A DNA stretch of 64,000 nucleotides from Bacillus_BD oryzisoli. GTDB taxonomy: Bacteria; Bacillota; Bacilli; Bacillales; Cytobacillaceae. The notes below the pieces were generated by a model. The model was not told the DNA's origin. It did no database searches and saw only the letters and a list, made by a program, of their open reading frames with translations. This document shows positions 24,961 to 33,834 of the stretch, one piece after another. The stretch is from positions 3,568,001 to 3,632,000 of the forward strand of contig NZ_CP137640.1 in NCBI RefSeq assembly GCF_036670025.1. Direction: 5' to 3'. Position 1 is the stretch's first letter; each line of letters opens with the position of its first letter. The position numbers were made by a program, and so were the translations under genes.

Positions 24961-25920
24961 TTAAAAAATCTTTCCTAAACGATTGATGCCTTTTTCAGAT
25001 GTAAGAATCATGTCATCAAACAGCTCTTGAACAGTAGGAATGGTGTCGATCAAACCGATTACCTGTCCTGCCCAGCCAAAGCCTTCTGCTTCATTTCCTT
25101 CGTAGATAAAACGGCAATTTGCTGACCCGCTAATCATCTCTTTCAGATTTTCATAGGTTGCACCTCTATGCTCACGTTCGATTATTTCCTGAGCATATCC
25201 TGATTTCAGTACCCGTCCCGGTGCTCCTAATGTTTTCTTAATAATCACTGTATCCGTTTCTTTTGCCTGAAGGATCGCCTGCTTATATTTCTCATTTGCA
25301 TGAATGCACTCTTGAGTAGCAATGAAACGAGTCCCCATTTCAATCCCTTCTGCTCCAAGTGTCAATGCAGCCAATAAACCGCGTCCATCGCCAATTCCTC
25401 CGCTGGCTAAGACAGGAATGGATACAGAATCAACGACACGGGGAATCAGTACCATCGTACCAATGTCATCACGTCCTAGATGCCCCCCGCCTTCCTGGCC
25501 GACTGCCATAACTGCATCCGCACCAAGTTCTTCCGCTTTTTGTGCCTGTCGGACTCCCGAAACCAGTACGAGCGTTCGAATATTTTCTCCTTTAATCCGT
25601 TCAAATACAGGCTGAGGGTTTCCTCCTGTGATCGAAATGGCCGGTACCTTTTCCTCAATGGCTACCTCCAGTAAGTCCTGATATTTCCCATCATGCCGTG
25701 CAATGGCAAAATTGACACCGAACGGTTTATCTGTAAGGGAACGCACTTTACGAATTTCTTCACGTAGTTTTTCCGGTGTCCCAAGCGTCGCAGCTGTAAT
25801 TTGTCCAAGTCCTCCTGCATTCGAAACAGCAGCCGCCAGTTCGGCATATGCAAGGTAAGCAAGACCTCCCTGTACTATTGGGTATTTAATGCCAAAAATT
25901 TCTGTTACACGTGTTTTCAA
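24961..25920 (-). CDS. Nitronate monooxygenase / FMN-dependent 2-nitropropane dioxygenase-like
   Basis: This 319-aa TIM-barrel flavoprotein has the N-terminus GIKYPIVQGGLAYLAYAELA, flavin contacts in SITGGNPQP and VLASGGIGDGRGLLAALTLG, and the catalytic region VGQEGGGHLGRDD. It matches the NMO/FabK superfamily, which oxidises alkyl nitronates; FabK-type enoyl reductases are the main alternative. The TTG at 25920 is 11 bases from AAGGAG, whereas an upstream GTG overlaps the site. Confidence 0.82.
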   Translation of the reverse strand: MKTRVTEIFGIKYPIVQGGLAYLAYAELAAAVSNAGGLGQITAATLGTPEKLREEIRKVRSLTDKPFGVNFAIARHDGKYQDLLEVAIEEKVPAISITGGNPQPVFERIKGENIRTLVLVSGVRQAQKAEELGADAVMAVGQEGGGHLGRDDIGTMVLIPRVVDSVSIPVLASGGIGDGRGLLAALTLGAEGIEMGTRFIATQECIHANEKYKQAILQAKETDTVIIKKTLGAPGRVLKSGYAQEIIEREHRGATYENLKEMISGSANCRFIYEGNEAEGFGWAGQVIGLIDTIPTVQELFDDMILTSEKGINRLGKIF

Positions 25921-26004
25921 AATGTCTCTCACTCCTTATCGATGTTAAAGCTGTCTGGTTACATATTCGACCCAAAGAGTTAGAATCCTGTCATTATATG
26001 TACA

Positions 26005-26040
26005 AAAAAACAGACTCTGCAAAAAAGAGTCTGTTTTCTT
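26005..26040. terminator. Bidirectional intrinsic terminator
   Basis: AACAGACTCT pairs with AGAGTCTGTT; A and T runs flank both sides. Confidence 0.75.
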
Positions 26041-26067
26041 CTTTTATTACGTTTTTTCACTTAAATA

Positions 26068-26865
26068 TTAATAATACACGGTCGTTTTGACTAAATCCTG
26101 GATACTTCCATCTTTTGCACTTCTTGTATATACCCAAAGTTCGCCAGTGTTGGATGAAGGATTTCTATCAAATGGCACCGTACTACTAAAAGTTCCATAT
26201 GCAGGAGCACCAATATCAGCCGTTGTAAAACGTTCGTTTGAAACGATAACTCCGTTATCATCTCTTAATTGATGCAGCACATTGGCCTCAAAAGCCCTTG
26301 CTTGCCCTTCTACACTTTGTCCAGAAGTCACTTTTGTTCCTGGCAGCGGGTTCCACACGAAAATATTTCTTGAGGTATTTTGGGGAAGAATTAGCTGGTA
26401 TCCCGCCCATATCACGTCTGGTTGAAATCCCGGTCGTCCTTGGTTCGCGCTTATGATGTTTTGTAGAGGAATCCCAAACCTCCGCGAAATACTGAACAAT
26501 GAATCCCCCATTTGAATTTCATAGATAAATGCAGGGATGATTAATGATTGACCAGAGTAAATAATATTTGGATTTTCTATATTATTAATACCGGCAACTA
26601 AATCTACAAACGTACGAAACTTATAAGCAATCGAATGTATGGAATCTCCAGGGTTCACAATATAAGAAACCTTTCCTGTAGTCGTTAGGTCTGGAACTGC
26701 TAATAGATTTCCTGGAAAGATAAGCCCTGGATCGGTAACAGGAGGAAACAAATGATTTATTCTCAAAATTTCTTGAACAGAGCTTCGATACTTTTGTGCG
26801 ATTGAATAAAGAGTATCTCCGGGCCGAACGGTATAAAGATAATTTTTCCTCGTGATGATTGGCAC
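26068..26865 (-). CDS. Triple-LysM protein with Gmad2 spore-germination domain
   Basis: This 265-aa protein has three LysM domains: YTVRPGDTLYSIAQKYRSSV (residues ~11-55), YIVNPGDSIHSIAYKFRTFV (~67-110) and YEIQMGDSLFSISRRFGIPL (~115-160). The C-terminal Gmad2 Ig-like domain follows (VWNPLPGTKVTSGQSVEGQA; GELWVYTRSAKDGSIQD). Gmad2 occurs in spore germination proteins, so a role at the spore cortex or coat is likely. There is no signal peptide, consistent with mother-cell expression. The GTG at 26865 is better spaced from GGAG than the one before it. Confidence 0.85.
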   Translation of the reverse strand: MPIITRKNYLYTVRPGDTLYSIAQKYRSSVQEILRINHLFPPVTDPGLIFPGNLLAVPDLTTTGKVSYIVNPGDSIHSIAYKFRTFVDLVAGINNIENPNIIYSGQSLIIPAFIYEIQMGDSLFSISRRFGIPLQNIISANQGRPGFQPDVIWAGYQLILPQNTSRNIFVWNPLPGTKVTSGQSVEGQARAFEANVLHQLRDDNGVIVSNERFTTADIGAPAYGTFSSTVPFDRNPSSNTGELWVYTRSAKDGSIQDLVKTTVYY

Positions 26866-26945
26866 AGTTTTCACTCCATTTTAGATTTCATAAAACAAGA
26901 TTCATCTTGTAATCGTGAATGCAGTAATTTAAGAATGTATTAGAA

Positions 26946-27602
26946 TTAATATTTAAATACCCCAAGGCGGGTAAAATGACGATTACCGAAATCAAATCGA
27001 ACTGGATATCCATATGCTTCTGTCAGCTTATCTAATAACTCTTGATTAAAATTAAATGCGGCACCAGGAGGGTCATAGATGGAACCTGGCTGAATATGTT
27101 CAACATGTATCACACCGAACTTCTTTTCATCCTCTTCCGTTTCCGTATAAACTTGGTAACCCATTTCTGGCCTAATGATATACGGAGTAATCATGTCATG
27201 AAGCTGTTGATTTGTTAATTTATTCATCGGATTGGCAGGAGGATGCTCTATCATTTGTGTTTTCAATGAAGTCATACACCCTTTTAGCGACTCCTTACAA
27301 GCAGCCAGCTCATTTCGAATCTGATAATAATCTGTTGTAACCGAAAGTGTAAGTGTTTCCTCATCCCAATTCACTTTTGCTCCTACTTTTGAAAACTGTG
27401 AAATAGGGACATAAACATAAGGATATTGAGCCCCTTCAGGCTGATAATTAAGGGCTTGATACGGAAATACATTAATATTTTGGTTATTAACATTAACCGG
27501 CTGGTCAACTGTATAGGCCGTTACAGGCTTGTATTGCCGATAATCATATCCACCACTACTTGAATACCAGTTCCCTTGTGGAACATATGGGAAGTAATTC
27601 AT
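26946..27602 (-). CDS. Tyr-rich protein with copper-amine-oxidase-like N-domain pattern
   Basis: This 218-aa protein has a Tyr/Pro/Gln-rich start (MNYFPYVPQGNWYSSSGGYD), then YPYVYVPISQFSKVGAKVNW, which has the look of the stalk/Cu-amine-oxidase N-terminal repeat of Firmicutes envelope proteins. A C-terminal part (RPEMGYQVYTETEEDEKKFG; LTEAYGYPVRFDFG) follows. There is no signal peptide. Next to the LysM/Gmad2 gene on the same strand, it may be another spore-associated protein. The start at 27602 follows AAAGGAG. Confidence 0.6.
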   Translation of the reverse strand: MNYFPYVPQGNWYSSSGGYDYRQYKPVTAYTVDQPVNVNNQNINVFPYQALNYQPEGAQYPYVYVPISQFSKVGAKVNWDEETLTLSVTTDYYQIRNELAACKESLKGCMTSLKTQMIEHPPANPMNKLTNQQLHDMITPYIIRPEMGYQVYTETEEDEKKFGVIHVEHIQPGSIYDPPGAAFNFNQELLDKLTEAYGYPVRFDFGNRHFTRLGVFKY

Positions 27603-27819
27603 GTCAGGAACTCCTTTATCCACAGAAATTAATTGGCCATATAATGTATTCCCCTATTTTCTTTTGGTTACTAACTGTAAAACAACCTTATATCCCGACT
27701 TTTCTGTTTCTACTAAGTGCACCATACTTGCTAGAATACTATCCTCACGTTAAAATTAAATTTTGCGAACATGATTTTCACACTTAAATGTTTTCGTAGT
27801 ATATCTTAGGGGGATCGAC

Positions 27820-28818
27820 ATGAACGTAATAGAGGTTCAGAATTTACGGAAAGAATTCAAATCGCACTTAAGCCGGTCCGGGTTATCCGGGGCATTTCGC
27901 GACTTGTTTACAAGAAATTATAAAATCCATGCGGCCGTTGATAATATTTCCTTAACCGTAAAGCAAGGAGAAATGGTCGGCTATATCGGGGAAAATGGTG
28001 CCGGAAAATCTACGACAATTAAAATGTTGACAGGGATTCTTACACCCACATCAGGTTCCATTATCGTAAATGGGATGAATCCCCACAAGCAGAGGGAAGA
28101 ATTTGTTAGAACAATCGGTGTTGTATTCGGACAACGGTCACAGCTATGGTGGGATATTGCCGTTCAAGAATCGTTCCGGTTATTGAAAAAAGTATACCGC
28201 GTTTCGGATGCGGAATATAATCGGCATATGGGCCATGTCATCGAAACATTAGAAATTGGTCCATTATTAGATAAACCTGTACGAAAGTTGTCACTTGGCC
28301 AACGTATGCGCTGCGAATTAGCTGCCGCTCTGATCCACAATCCTCCCCTCCTCTTTTTAGATGAACCGACAATTGGACTGGATGTTTTAGTCAAATTAAA
28401 GATTCGTGAGTTTTTGAAAGAAATCAACAAGGAATATAAAACAACCATATTGTTGACGACACATGACTTAACAGATATCGAAGCTCTTTGTGAACGGGTC
28501 GTCTTATTGGATGAAGGTAAAATTATTTACGATGGGAAGCTGAATCAGCTCCAGACCCATGCAGTGGAAGGAAAACAAGTCGAATTCGAATTTTTAGCAG
28601 AAATGACAGGAAGCAGTCTGCCAAGTTTGAATCAAGTTCAATGGGAGCAAAAAGATGCGACAACCTGGCTGGCTAATATTGATGGTGACGAACAGCTTGT
28701 ATCTCATTTAATCAGTTCTGTAGTACAAAAGAATCCAATTAAAAACGTGAGAATCAACGAGATTTCTACCGAAGAGATTGTCCGTAAGATTTATGAAGAA
28801 GGAATGGCCCTTTCATGA
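27820..28818 (+). CDS. ABC exporter ATP-binding protein
   Basis: This 332-aa protein has Walker A GENGAGKSTTIKML (residues ~57-70), signature LSLGQRMRCELAAAL (~150-165), Walker B LLFLDEPTIGLD (~172-183) and switch His in LTTHDLTD. The ~100-residue C-terminal extension is typical of ABC-2-type exporter ATPases of the drug/viologen group. It is first in a three-gene operon; its stop overlaps the next start by four bases (ATGA). Confidence 0.9.
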   Translation: MNVIEVQNLRKEFKSHLSRSGLSGAFRDLFTRNYKIHAAVDNISLTVKQGEMVGYIGENGAGKSTTIKMLTGILTPTSGSIIVNGMNPHKQREEFVRTIGVVFGQRSQLWWDIAVQESFRLLKKVYRVSDAEYNRHMGHVIETLEIGPLLDKPVRKLSLGQRMRCELAAALIHNPPLLFLDEPTIGLDVLVKLKIREFLKEINKEYKTTILLTTHDLTDIEALCERVVLLDEGKIIYDGKLNQLQTHAVEGKQVEFEFLAEMTGSSLPSLNQVQWEQKDATTWLANIDGDEQLVSHLISSVVQKNPIKNVRINEISTEEIVRKIYEEGMALS

Positions 28819-29606
28819 GTATGTATATCGAAATGATTCGAGTTCGTTTTTTAATGATGCTAGCCTACCGGACAAACTATTACAGCGGCATTCTCATTTA
28901 CAGTATTAACATCGGAGCCTACTATTTCTTATGGTCTGCGATCTATGGCGGGAAAGAGGAGATTCAAGGATTATCGATTCTGCAAATGACGACCTACGTA
29001 GCTATCGCCTGGATGGCGCGGGCTTTTTATTTTAACAATATTGACCGTGAAATTGCGGCTGAAATTAAAGACGGGAAAGTGGCAATCGAAATGATCCGTC
29101 CCTATAGCTATTTAGGGATGAAAACCATGCAGGCCTTAGGTGAAGGAATCTTTCGCTTATTGTTCTTTTCTGTCCCGGGTCTGATCATTGTGGCGCTGAT
29201 TTTTCCAATCAGCTTTTCAGCGAGTCCGTCAACATGGCTGTTTTTCTTCGTCTCGCTCCTATTTAGTTTTATCGTGAATACACAAATCAACCTGCTGACA
29301 GGTATAATGACATTCTTTTTATTTAATAACGCAGGGTTAATCCGTGCGAAACGGGTCGTCATCGATTTATTCTCAGGACTCCTGCTCCCGATCTCATTTT
29401 ATCCTGGGTGGGCTCAGGACCTGATGACCTATTTACCATTTCAAGCAATCAGCTATGTTCCTAGTATGATTTTTACAGAAGGCTTTGCGGGCCAGGAAAT
29501 TACGAACGCGCTCTTGCTTCAGGCTGTCTGGGTATTGATCCTGCTGATTCCGATTCGCTTGTTATGGTCGCTGGCAAAAAAACATTTAATTGTACAAGGA
29601 GGCTGA
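28815..29606 (+). CDS. ABC-2 family exporter permease, first subunit
   Basis: This 263-aa protein has about six membrane helices (YYSGILIYSINIGAYYFLWS; LLFFSVPGLIIVALIFPISF; WLFFFVSLLFSFIVNTQINL). DREIAAEIKDGKVAIEMIRP before the second half is characteristic of the PF06182-type ABC-2 permease family. It forms a heterodimer with the next protein. The exported substrate is unknown. Confidence 0.85.
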   Translation: MSMYIEMIRVRFLMMLAYRTNYYSGILIYSINIGAYYFLWSAIYGGKEEIQGLSILQMTTYVAIAWMARAFYFNNIDREIAAEIKDGKVAIEMIRPYSYLGMKTMQALGEGIFRLLFFSVPGLIIVALIFPISFSASPSTWLFFFVSLLFSFIVNTQINLLTGIMTFFLFNNAGLIRAKRVVIDLFSGLLLPISFYPGWAQDLMTYLPFQAISYVPSMIFTEGFAGQEITNALLLQAVWVLILLIPIRLLWSLAKKHLIVQGG

Positions 29607-29609
29607 ATC

Positions 29610-30395
29610 ATGTTTTATGTTTCGATGTTCTTTCAATATGCCTCTCAGTATTTAAAAACAAGGTTCACCTATCGTGTCGATACGGCTGTTGAAATCCTAT
29701 CAGACTTATTGAATCAAGCCGTGAATTTAATATTCATTTTAGTCGTCTTTGGTCACACATCACTATTAAGCGGCTGGAATCGCGATGAAATCATTTTTAT
29801 CTATGGATTTTTCCTTGTTCCCTATGCATTATTTTCTGCATTCTTTAACATATGGGATTTTAATGAAAGGTATATCGTAAAAGGAGAAATGGACCGCGTC
29901 TTAACTCGTCCCGTTCACAGCCTGTTCCAGATCATTATGGAACGGATGGAGCTGGAATCTTTATTTGGAGTGATAACTGGACTTGCCGTAATGGGGTATG
30001 CCGGAATGAATTTAGGCTTAGCCTTCACTTGGTATGATGTATTGATCTTTCTTATCATGGTGATTGGCGGGATGTTTATTTATGCCGGTATTTTTCTTTC
30101 CATCGCAACAATAGGCTTTTGGTCAGACAGCCGGACTGATATTATGCCGACAATGTATAATATCAGCAATTACGGACGCTACCCTGTTAATATTTATAAC
30201 AAGATCATTCAATTTGTCTTAACATGGATCCTCCCCTTTGCCTTTGTCGGGGTCTATCCTGCTTCATATTTCTTAAAAAGAGAAGAATGGTATGGATACG
30301 CCTTTTTAACCCCTGTCATGGGAGCCGTTTTCTTTGGATTGGCTGTTCTGTTATGGAATACGGGTGTTAAAAAATATCGCGGGGCTGGGAATTAA
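29610..30395 (+). CDS. ABC-2 family exporter permease, second subunit
   Basis: This 261-aa protein has six membrane helices; KGEMDRVLTRPVHSLFQIIM corresponds to the conserved cytoplasmic segment of the partner. It starts three bases after the first permease stops, with AAGGAGGC inside the previous gene. It ends at a strong terminator. Confidence 0.85.
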   Translation: MFYVSMFFQYASQYLKTRFTYRVDTAVEILSDLLNQAVNLIFILVVFGHTSLLSGWNRDEIIFIYGFFLVPYALFSAFFNIWDFNERYIVKGEMDRVLTRPVHSLFQIIMERMELESLFGVITGLAVMGYAGMNLGLAFTWYDVLIFLIMVIGGMFIYAGIFLSIATIGFWSDSRTDIMPTMYNISNYGRYPVNIYNKIIQFVLTWILPFAFVGVYPASYFLKREEWYGYAFLTPVMGAVFFGLAVLLWNTGVKKYRGAGN

Positions 30396-30410
30396 TTTGA
30401 TAAAAAATTT

Positions 30411-30450
30411 AAAAACGAGCTAGGGTTTGTATGGACCTTAGCTCGTTTTT
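30411..30450. terminator. Bidirectional intrinsic terminator
   Basis: AAAAACGAGCTAGG pairs with CCTTAGCTCGTTTTT. It lies between the convergent exporter operon and the dioxygenase/gamma-glutamyl operon. The terminator at 45136 begins with the same AAAAACGAGCTAGG. Confidence 0.8.
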
Positions 30451-30485
30451 AGATAGTTTAGCAATAGCCTTATTTAAATAATTAT

Positions 30486-31199
30486 TCATTGGCAACTCTG
30501 GAATTTCTCACATCGTCTCAGATATGATTCAATTAGTATAAAGCTATTGTCATCTACAAGTAATTCTGGATGCCATTGAACAGCAAACAAAGGAACCCCA
30601 TTATCTTTTAATTCGTATGCTTCCACCAAACCGTCCTCCGCCCAGGCAAGAGGCGTCAGTGCTTCTGCAAGCTGATCAATTCCTTGATGATGATAGGAAT
30701 TCACCTCAATACTTTCTCCTAGTAAATCCTTCATCCAGCCTCTCATTTCTACGGAATGGACCGGTTTACTATAACTGTCTGAAATATGTGGAATACCACT
30801 CCCAACCTCTGAAAGCTCTTGATGCAGCGTACCGCCTAACGCTACATTAATAATCTGGAATCCTCGACATATCCCGAGTACAGGGATTCGTCTTTTTATC
30901 GCAAAATGAACAGCTTGAATCTCAAACAAGTCCATTTTTTTATTACAGTTGACCGTTAATGGATGTTTGGCAGCCCCATACAAACTAGGCTCAATATCTT
31001 CAAAACCGCCATTTAACACCAATACATCCAAGCGTTGAAGAATTTTCACATCATTATCAATATCAATAATTAATGTTTCGTAACCTAATTTTTGAAAAAA
31101 GGTCAATAAACTGGTTGGTACAAATGTAATCGGCAGCGGTGGTGACGCATTATTTAACCAATCTTGACGCCCAATAAAACCAACGACTCCTTTATTCAT
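30486..31199 (-). CDS. Class I glutamine-amidotransferase-like gamma-glutamyl hydrolase (PuuD/AtdA2-like)
   Basis: This 237-aa protein has a nucleophilic Cys in VLGICRGFQIINVALGG (residue ~116) and catalytic His/Glu in FAVQWHPELL (~215), the triad of gamma-glutamyl-GABA hydrolase (PuuD) and the aniline-pathway hydrolase AtdA2/TdnT. It would cleave a gamma-glutamyl amide to free glutamate. Its start overlaps the preceding 86-aa gene by ATGA. It is the last gene of the operon, next to a GS-like ligase and a ring dioxygenase, which makes an arylamine or other amine pathway likely. Substrate specificity is inferred from context. Confidence 0.82.
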   Translation of the reverse strand: MNKGVVGFIGRQDWLNNASPPLPITFVPTSLLTFFQKLGYETLIIDIDNDVKILQRLDVLVLNGGFEDIEPSLYGAAKHPLTVNCNKKMDLFEIQAVHFAIKRRIPVLGICRGFQIINVALGGTLHQELSEVGSGIPHISDSYSKPVHSVEMRGWMKDLLGESIEVNSYHHQGIDQLAEALTPLAWAEDGLVEAYELKDNGVPLFAVQWHPELLVDDNSFILIESYLRRCEKFQSCQ

Positions 31200-31456
31200 C
31201 TATAATGCTCTAACCTCTTTTCCATACTAGATTTCCATGGCTTCATTCTCACTAATCCATGGATATGCTTCATAATCAGTTCATAATCCTGACGATCAAT
31301 CGCCAGCCAATTGTCATCCGGAATTTCTTCATATACCGAATAATCCCACACTTCTGCCCCTAGTAAAGCAGAAGTGAGATTTTCATATTTGCTTAATTCC
31401 TCTTTTAAACGTTGGTTTTCCAGAAATAGATCCTTTTCCCGTAAATGTTCCTCCAT
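31196..31456 (-). CDS. 86-aa protein of unknown function in the dioxygenase operon
   Basis: The N-terminus is coiled-coil-like (HLREKDLFLENQRLKEELSK), followed by a Trp-containing acidic part (EVWDYSVYEEIPDDNWLAID) and a basic tail. It contains no Cys, so it is not a ferredoxin. A GGAGAGGAAGG site precedes the ATG. Four-base overlap with the hydrolase gene indicates coupled translation. No homologue in described aniline clusters is known to me. Confidence 0.65.
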   Translation of the reverse strand: MEEHLREKDLFLENQRLKEELSKYENLTSALLGAEVWDYSVYEEIPDDNWLAIDRQDYELIMKHIHGLVRMKPWKSSMEKRLEHYR

Positions 31457-31481
31457 CCTTCCTCTCCTTTCAAAATCAAAT

Positions 31482-31571
31482 TCGCTCCGTGAGAATTTGC
31501 GCCCGGAAATTTATCGGGCTCGCTCGATAAATTTCCCTTAAAAAATCCGAGGCATCCGCCGGAGGCTTAAC
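31482..31571. repeat. GC-richer intergenic hairpin element
   Basis: GGAAATTTATC (31505-31515) and GATAAATTTCC (31526-31536) are perfect arms around GGGCTCGCTC. GAGGCATCCGCCGGAGGCTT lies alongside. It is compositionally unlike its surroundings and looks like a dispersed intergenic repeat inserted between two operon genes. It may reduce read-through to the last two genes. Confidence 0.5.
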
Positions 31572-31665
31572 TTCATTCAGCAGGTTTTGAAGCCCTACAG
31601 AATCAGAAAGCCTATTTGCATTCATCCCCTTAACTTTATAAGTGAAGGAGTTCTACTGAATGAAG

Positions 31666-33180
31666 TTAAAGAACTTCAAAGTATTCTCTCTGTTCCCATT
31701 CAGTGGTTTCTACCTCGGCATTTGGAATATTTTCTTCTTGAACATATTTTAAATAACGTCCATATTCACTTTCCTTCACAGCCACCATATATTTCACAAA
31801 GCTTTCGCCAAACTCTTCTTTAAATAACTCACTTCTCTTCAATTCATTTACCGCTTCTTGTAAGGTGTTCGGAAGCTTTGTACGATCGTTATCATATGGA
31901 GTTTCACTTGGTTCACCCGGTTCAATCTTATTATCAACTCCGTATAAGCCTGAAACGATTTGCGAAGCCATATACAAATATGGATTGGCTCCTGGTTCGC
32001 CGATACGATTTTCAAAATGAGAGGAAGGATCCCCTGCGTTTCCATGTACATTAATCATGACACCGCGGTTAAAAATTCCCCAAACCGTACTGGTTGGCGC
32101 TAATGAATTTGGTTTTAATCTCTTATAGCCATTAATGGTAGGCGTTGTAAAGACGGATGCTGCTCTCGCATTCTCTAGGATACCTCCAATATAATGCCGG
32201 CCGAATTCACTGATTGCCTGATTTTCATCCATAAATATGTTGTTCCCCGTATTTTTATCGATAATCGATTGATGTAAATGCCAGCCGCTAGAACAGAACC
32301 CTTTCAAATGTGGTCTGCACATGAAAGTCGCCATATACCCATATTTTCGCGAAATTTGTTTCGTTGCAATTTTAAAATACATCATCGCATCCGCTGCTTC
32401 CATTCCCTCTAATGGATCAAACACAAATTCATATTGCCCCGGTCCCAATTCATTCTCCATCGTCCGAAGCGGAATGCCCATTTTTAATAGATTCTCCGCC
32501 AAAATATCCAGGATTTCGTGAATTTCTTGATTATGTGGCTCCGCTTGATACCATAAACCATGTTCGACCGTACTGACCTTCGGTGCTGCCGGCGGCAAAC
32601 CTAGATCACCGTTATGTTCGATCGCAAGCATTGGGTCCTCAATTTTAGTCAAATACCACTCAATTTCTAACCCAACCATACTCTCCATTCCCCGCATTTT
32701 TAGTTTATCTAAGGCTTTCCGATACACCTGTCTTGCCGAATAAGGAACGGGCTGGCCATCATTGAAATAAATGTCACACATCACCATGGCCTGTCTATCT
32801 GCCCATGGAATCAATTTAAAGGAATGAGGATCTGGTACAAGAGTGATGTTTGGACAGCCTGTCATTTCAGGAACACCATAGCCGCCGCCTGGAATGAACG
32901 GGTTAAAAACAAGAGCATAGGCAGAATCAAAAATAAAGGTACCTGTGCTAATATTTAAACCATTTTTTAACGACTTAATAAAACCTTCTTTCGGTACTCT
33001 TTTACTTTTTAACACCCCTTGGTGATCCACCCATGCAATACGAACAATGAGAAAATCATGATCCTCCAGCTCTGCTACTATTCTTTGAGCCGCTTCTTTT
33101 TGCTCCTCTGTCCATAAGCGATGATTACTAATAAATCCACCCTCTAATTTTGATAGAATGGTTTCAGCCATACCTCTCAC
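31666..33180 (-). CDS. Glutamine-synthetase-like gamma-glutamyl-amine ligase (AtdA1/TdnQ/PuuA-like)
   Basis: This 504-aa GS-fold enzyme has an N-terminal beta-grasp (DFLIVRIAWVDHQGVLKSKR) and a catalytic domain with MVGLEIEWYL, NELGPGQYEF (metal Glu), SSGWHLHQSI (metal His), NGYKRLKPNSLAPTSTVWG and FENRIGEPGANPYLYMA. It lacks the housekeeping-GS layout and fits ligases that join glutamate to an amine using ATP (gamma-glutamylanilide, gamma-glutamylputrescine, gamma-glutamylisopropylamide). Directly downstream of the dioxygenase subunits, it matches AtdA1/TdnQ best. The GTG at 33180 and an ATG three codons later are both possible starts. Confidence 0.85.
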   Translation of the reverse strand: MRGMAETILSKLEGGFISNHRLWTEEQKEAAQRIVAELEDHDFLIVRIAWVDHQGVLKSKRVPKEGFIKSLKNGLNISTGTFIFDSAYALVFNPFIPGGGYGVPEMTGCPNITLVPDPHSFKLIPWADRQAMVMCDIYFNDGQPVPYSARQVYRKALDKLKMRGMESMVGLEIEWYLTKIEDPMLAIEHNGDLGLPPAAPKVSTVEHGLWYQAEPHNQEIHEILDILAENLLKMGIPLRTMENELGPGQYEFVFDPLEGMEAADAMMYFKIATKQISRKYGYMATFMCRPHLKGFCSSGWHLHQSIIDKNTGNNIFMDENQAISEFGRHYIGGILENARAASVFTTPTINGYKRLKPNSLAPTSTVWGIFNRGVMINVHGNAGDPSSHFENRIGEPGANPYLYMASQIVSGLYGVDNKIEPGEPSETPYDNDRTKLPNTLQEAVNELKRSELFKEEFGESFVKYMVAVKESEYGRYLKYVQEENIPNAEVETTEWEQREYFEVL

Positions 33181-33219
33181 GATCCTCTCCTATTATTTTT
33201 CAATTGGTTATTGGTAGAT

Positions 33220-33816
33220 TTACAGCATAAACGTCATATTTTCATGTCCTTGATCGGAATTAATTAAATTCACCATTTTTACGGCGATTTTCCATTGGTC
33301 CTTATCTTTTTGTAATTTATAGCCATACCAGCCGCTGTATTGTCTTAACTCTCCTACTCTCAATTCCGCAAGAGTAAAATTACAGCGGGCAAAGACGGTA
33401 TCCTGACTATCTCCAAAACCTAATTCAAAGTTGCTAACCAGCCTTCGCGTTCTTGACATCGGCAGCTGGGAATACGCATAGCCCGTACGTAACCGGTAAA
33501 TGCGGTCTTCCAATCTTCTTCGATCATCAAATGCATGACTAACCTCGATTCGAGGGTCTCCTCCACCAGGTGTAATCGGAATCCAGTAGAGAGATTTGTC
33601 GGTATAAAGCGAAAGAAATTCATCAAAACGATATTCATCCAGCAATCGGCATTCTTTAATAATGAGCTTCGTACATTGGTTCACTGTCTTGCTATCGTCC
33701 ATCTCTAAATCAGTATCCCATATGGCTAATTCTTTGATTAATTCACTGTAAAAGGTATCATTAATATAATAGGAATATAGTGATGTATTCGATTCCTGTG
33801 CTTGTTGATTACTCAA
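33220..33816 (-). CDS. Aromatic-ring-hydroxylating dioxygenase beta subunit
   Basis: This 198-aa protein has the NTF2-like fold of ring-hydroxylating beta subunits: KECRLLDEYRFDEFLSLYTD (residues ~52-72), YWIPITPGGGDPRIEVSHAF, DDRRRLEDRIYRLRTGYAYS and SRTRRLVSNFELG are family hallmarks. It assembles with the alpha subunit as alpha3beta3. It starts at a TTG eight bases after GGGAG, 18 bases downstream of the alpha stop. Confidence 0.9.
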   Translation of the reverse strand: MSNQQAQESNTSLYSYYINDTFYSELIKELAIWDTDLEMDDSKTVNQCTKLIIKECRLLDEYRFDEFLSLYTDKSLYWIPITPGGGDPRIEVSHAFDDRRRLEDRIYRLRTGYAYSQLPMSRTRRLVSNFELGFGDSQDTVFARCNFTLAELRVGELRQYSGWYGYKLQKDKDQWKIAVKMVNLINSDQGHENMTFML

Positions 33817-33834
33817 AAGTATTTCTCCCTTCCG

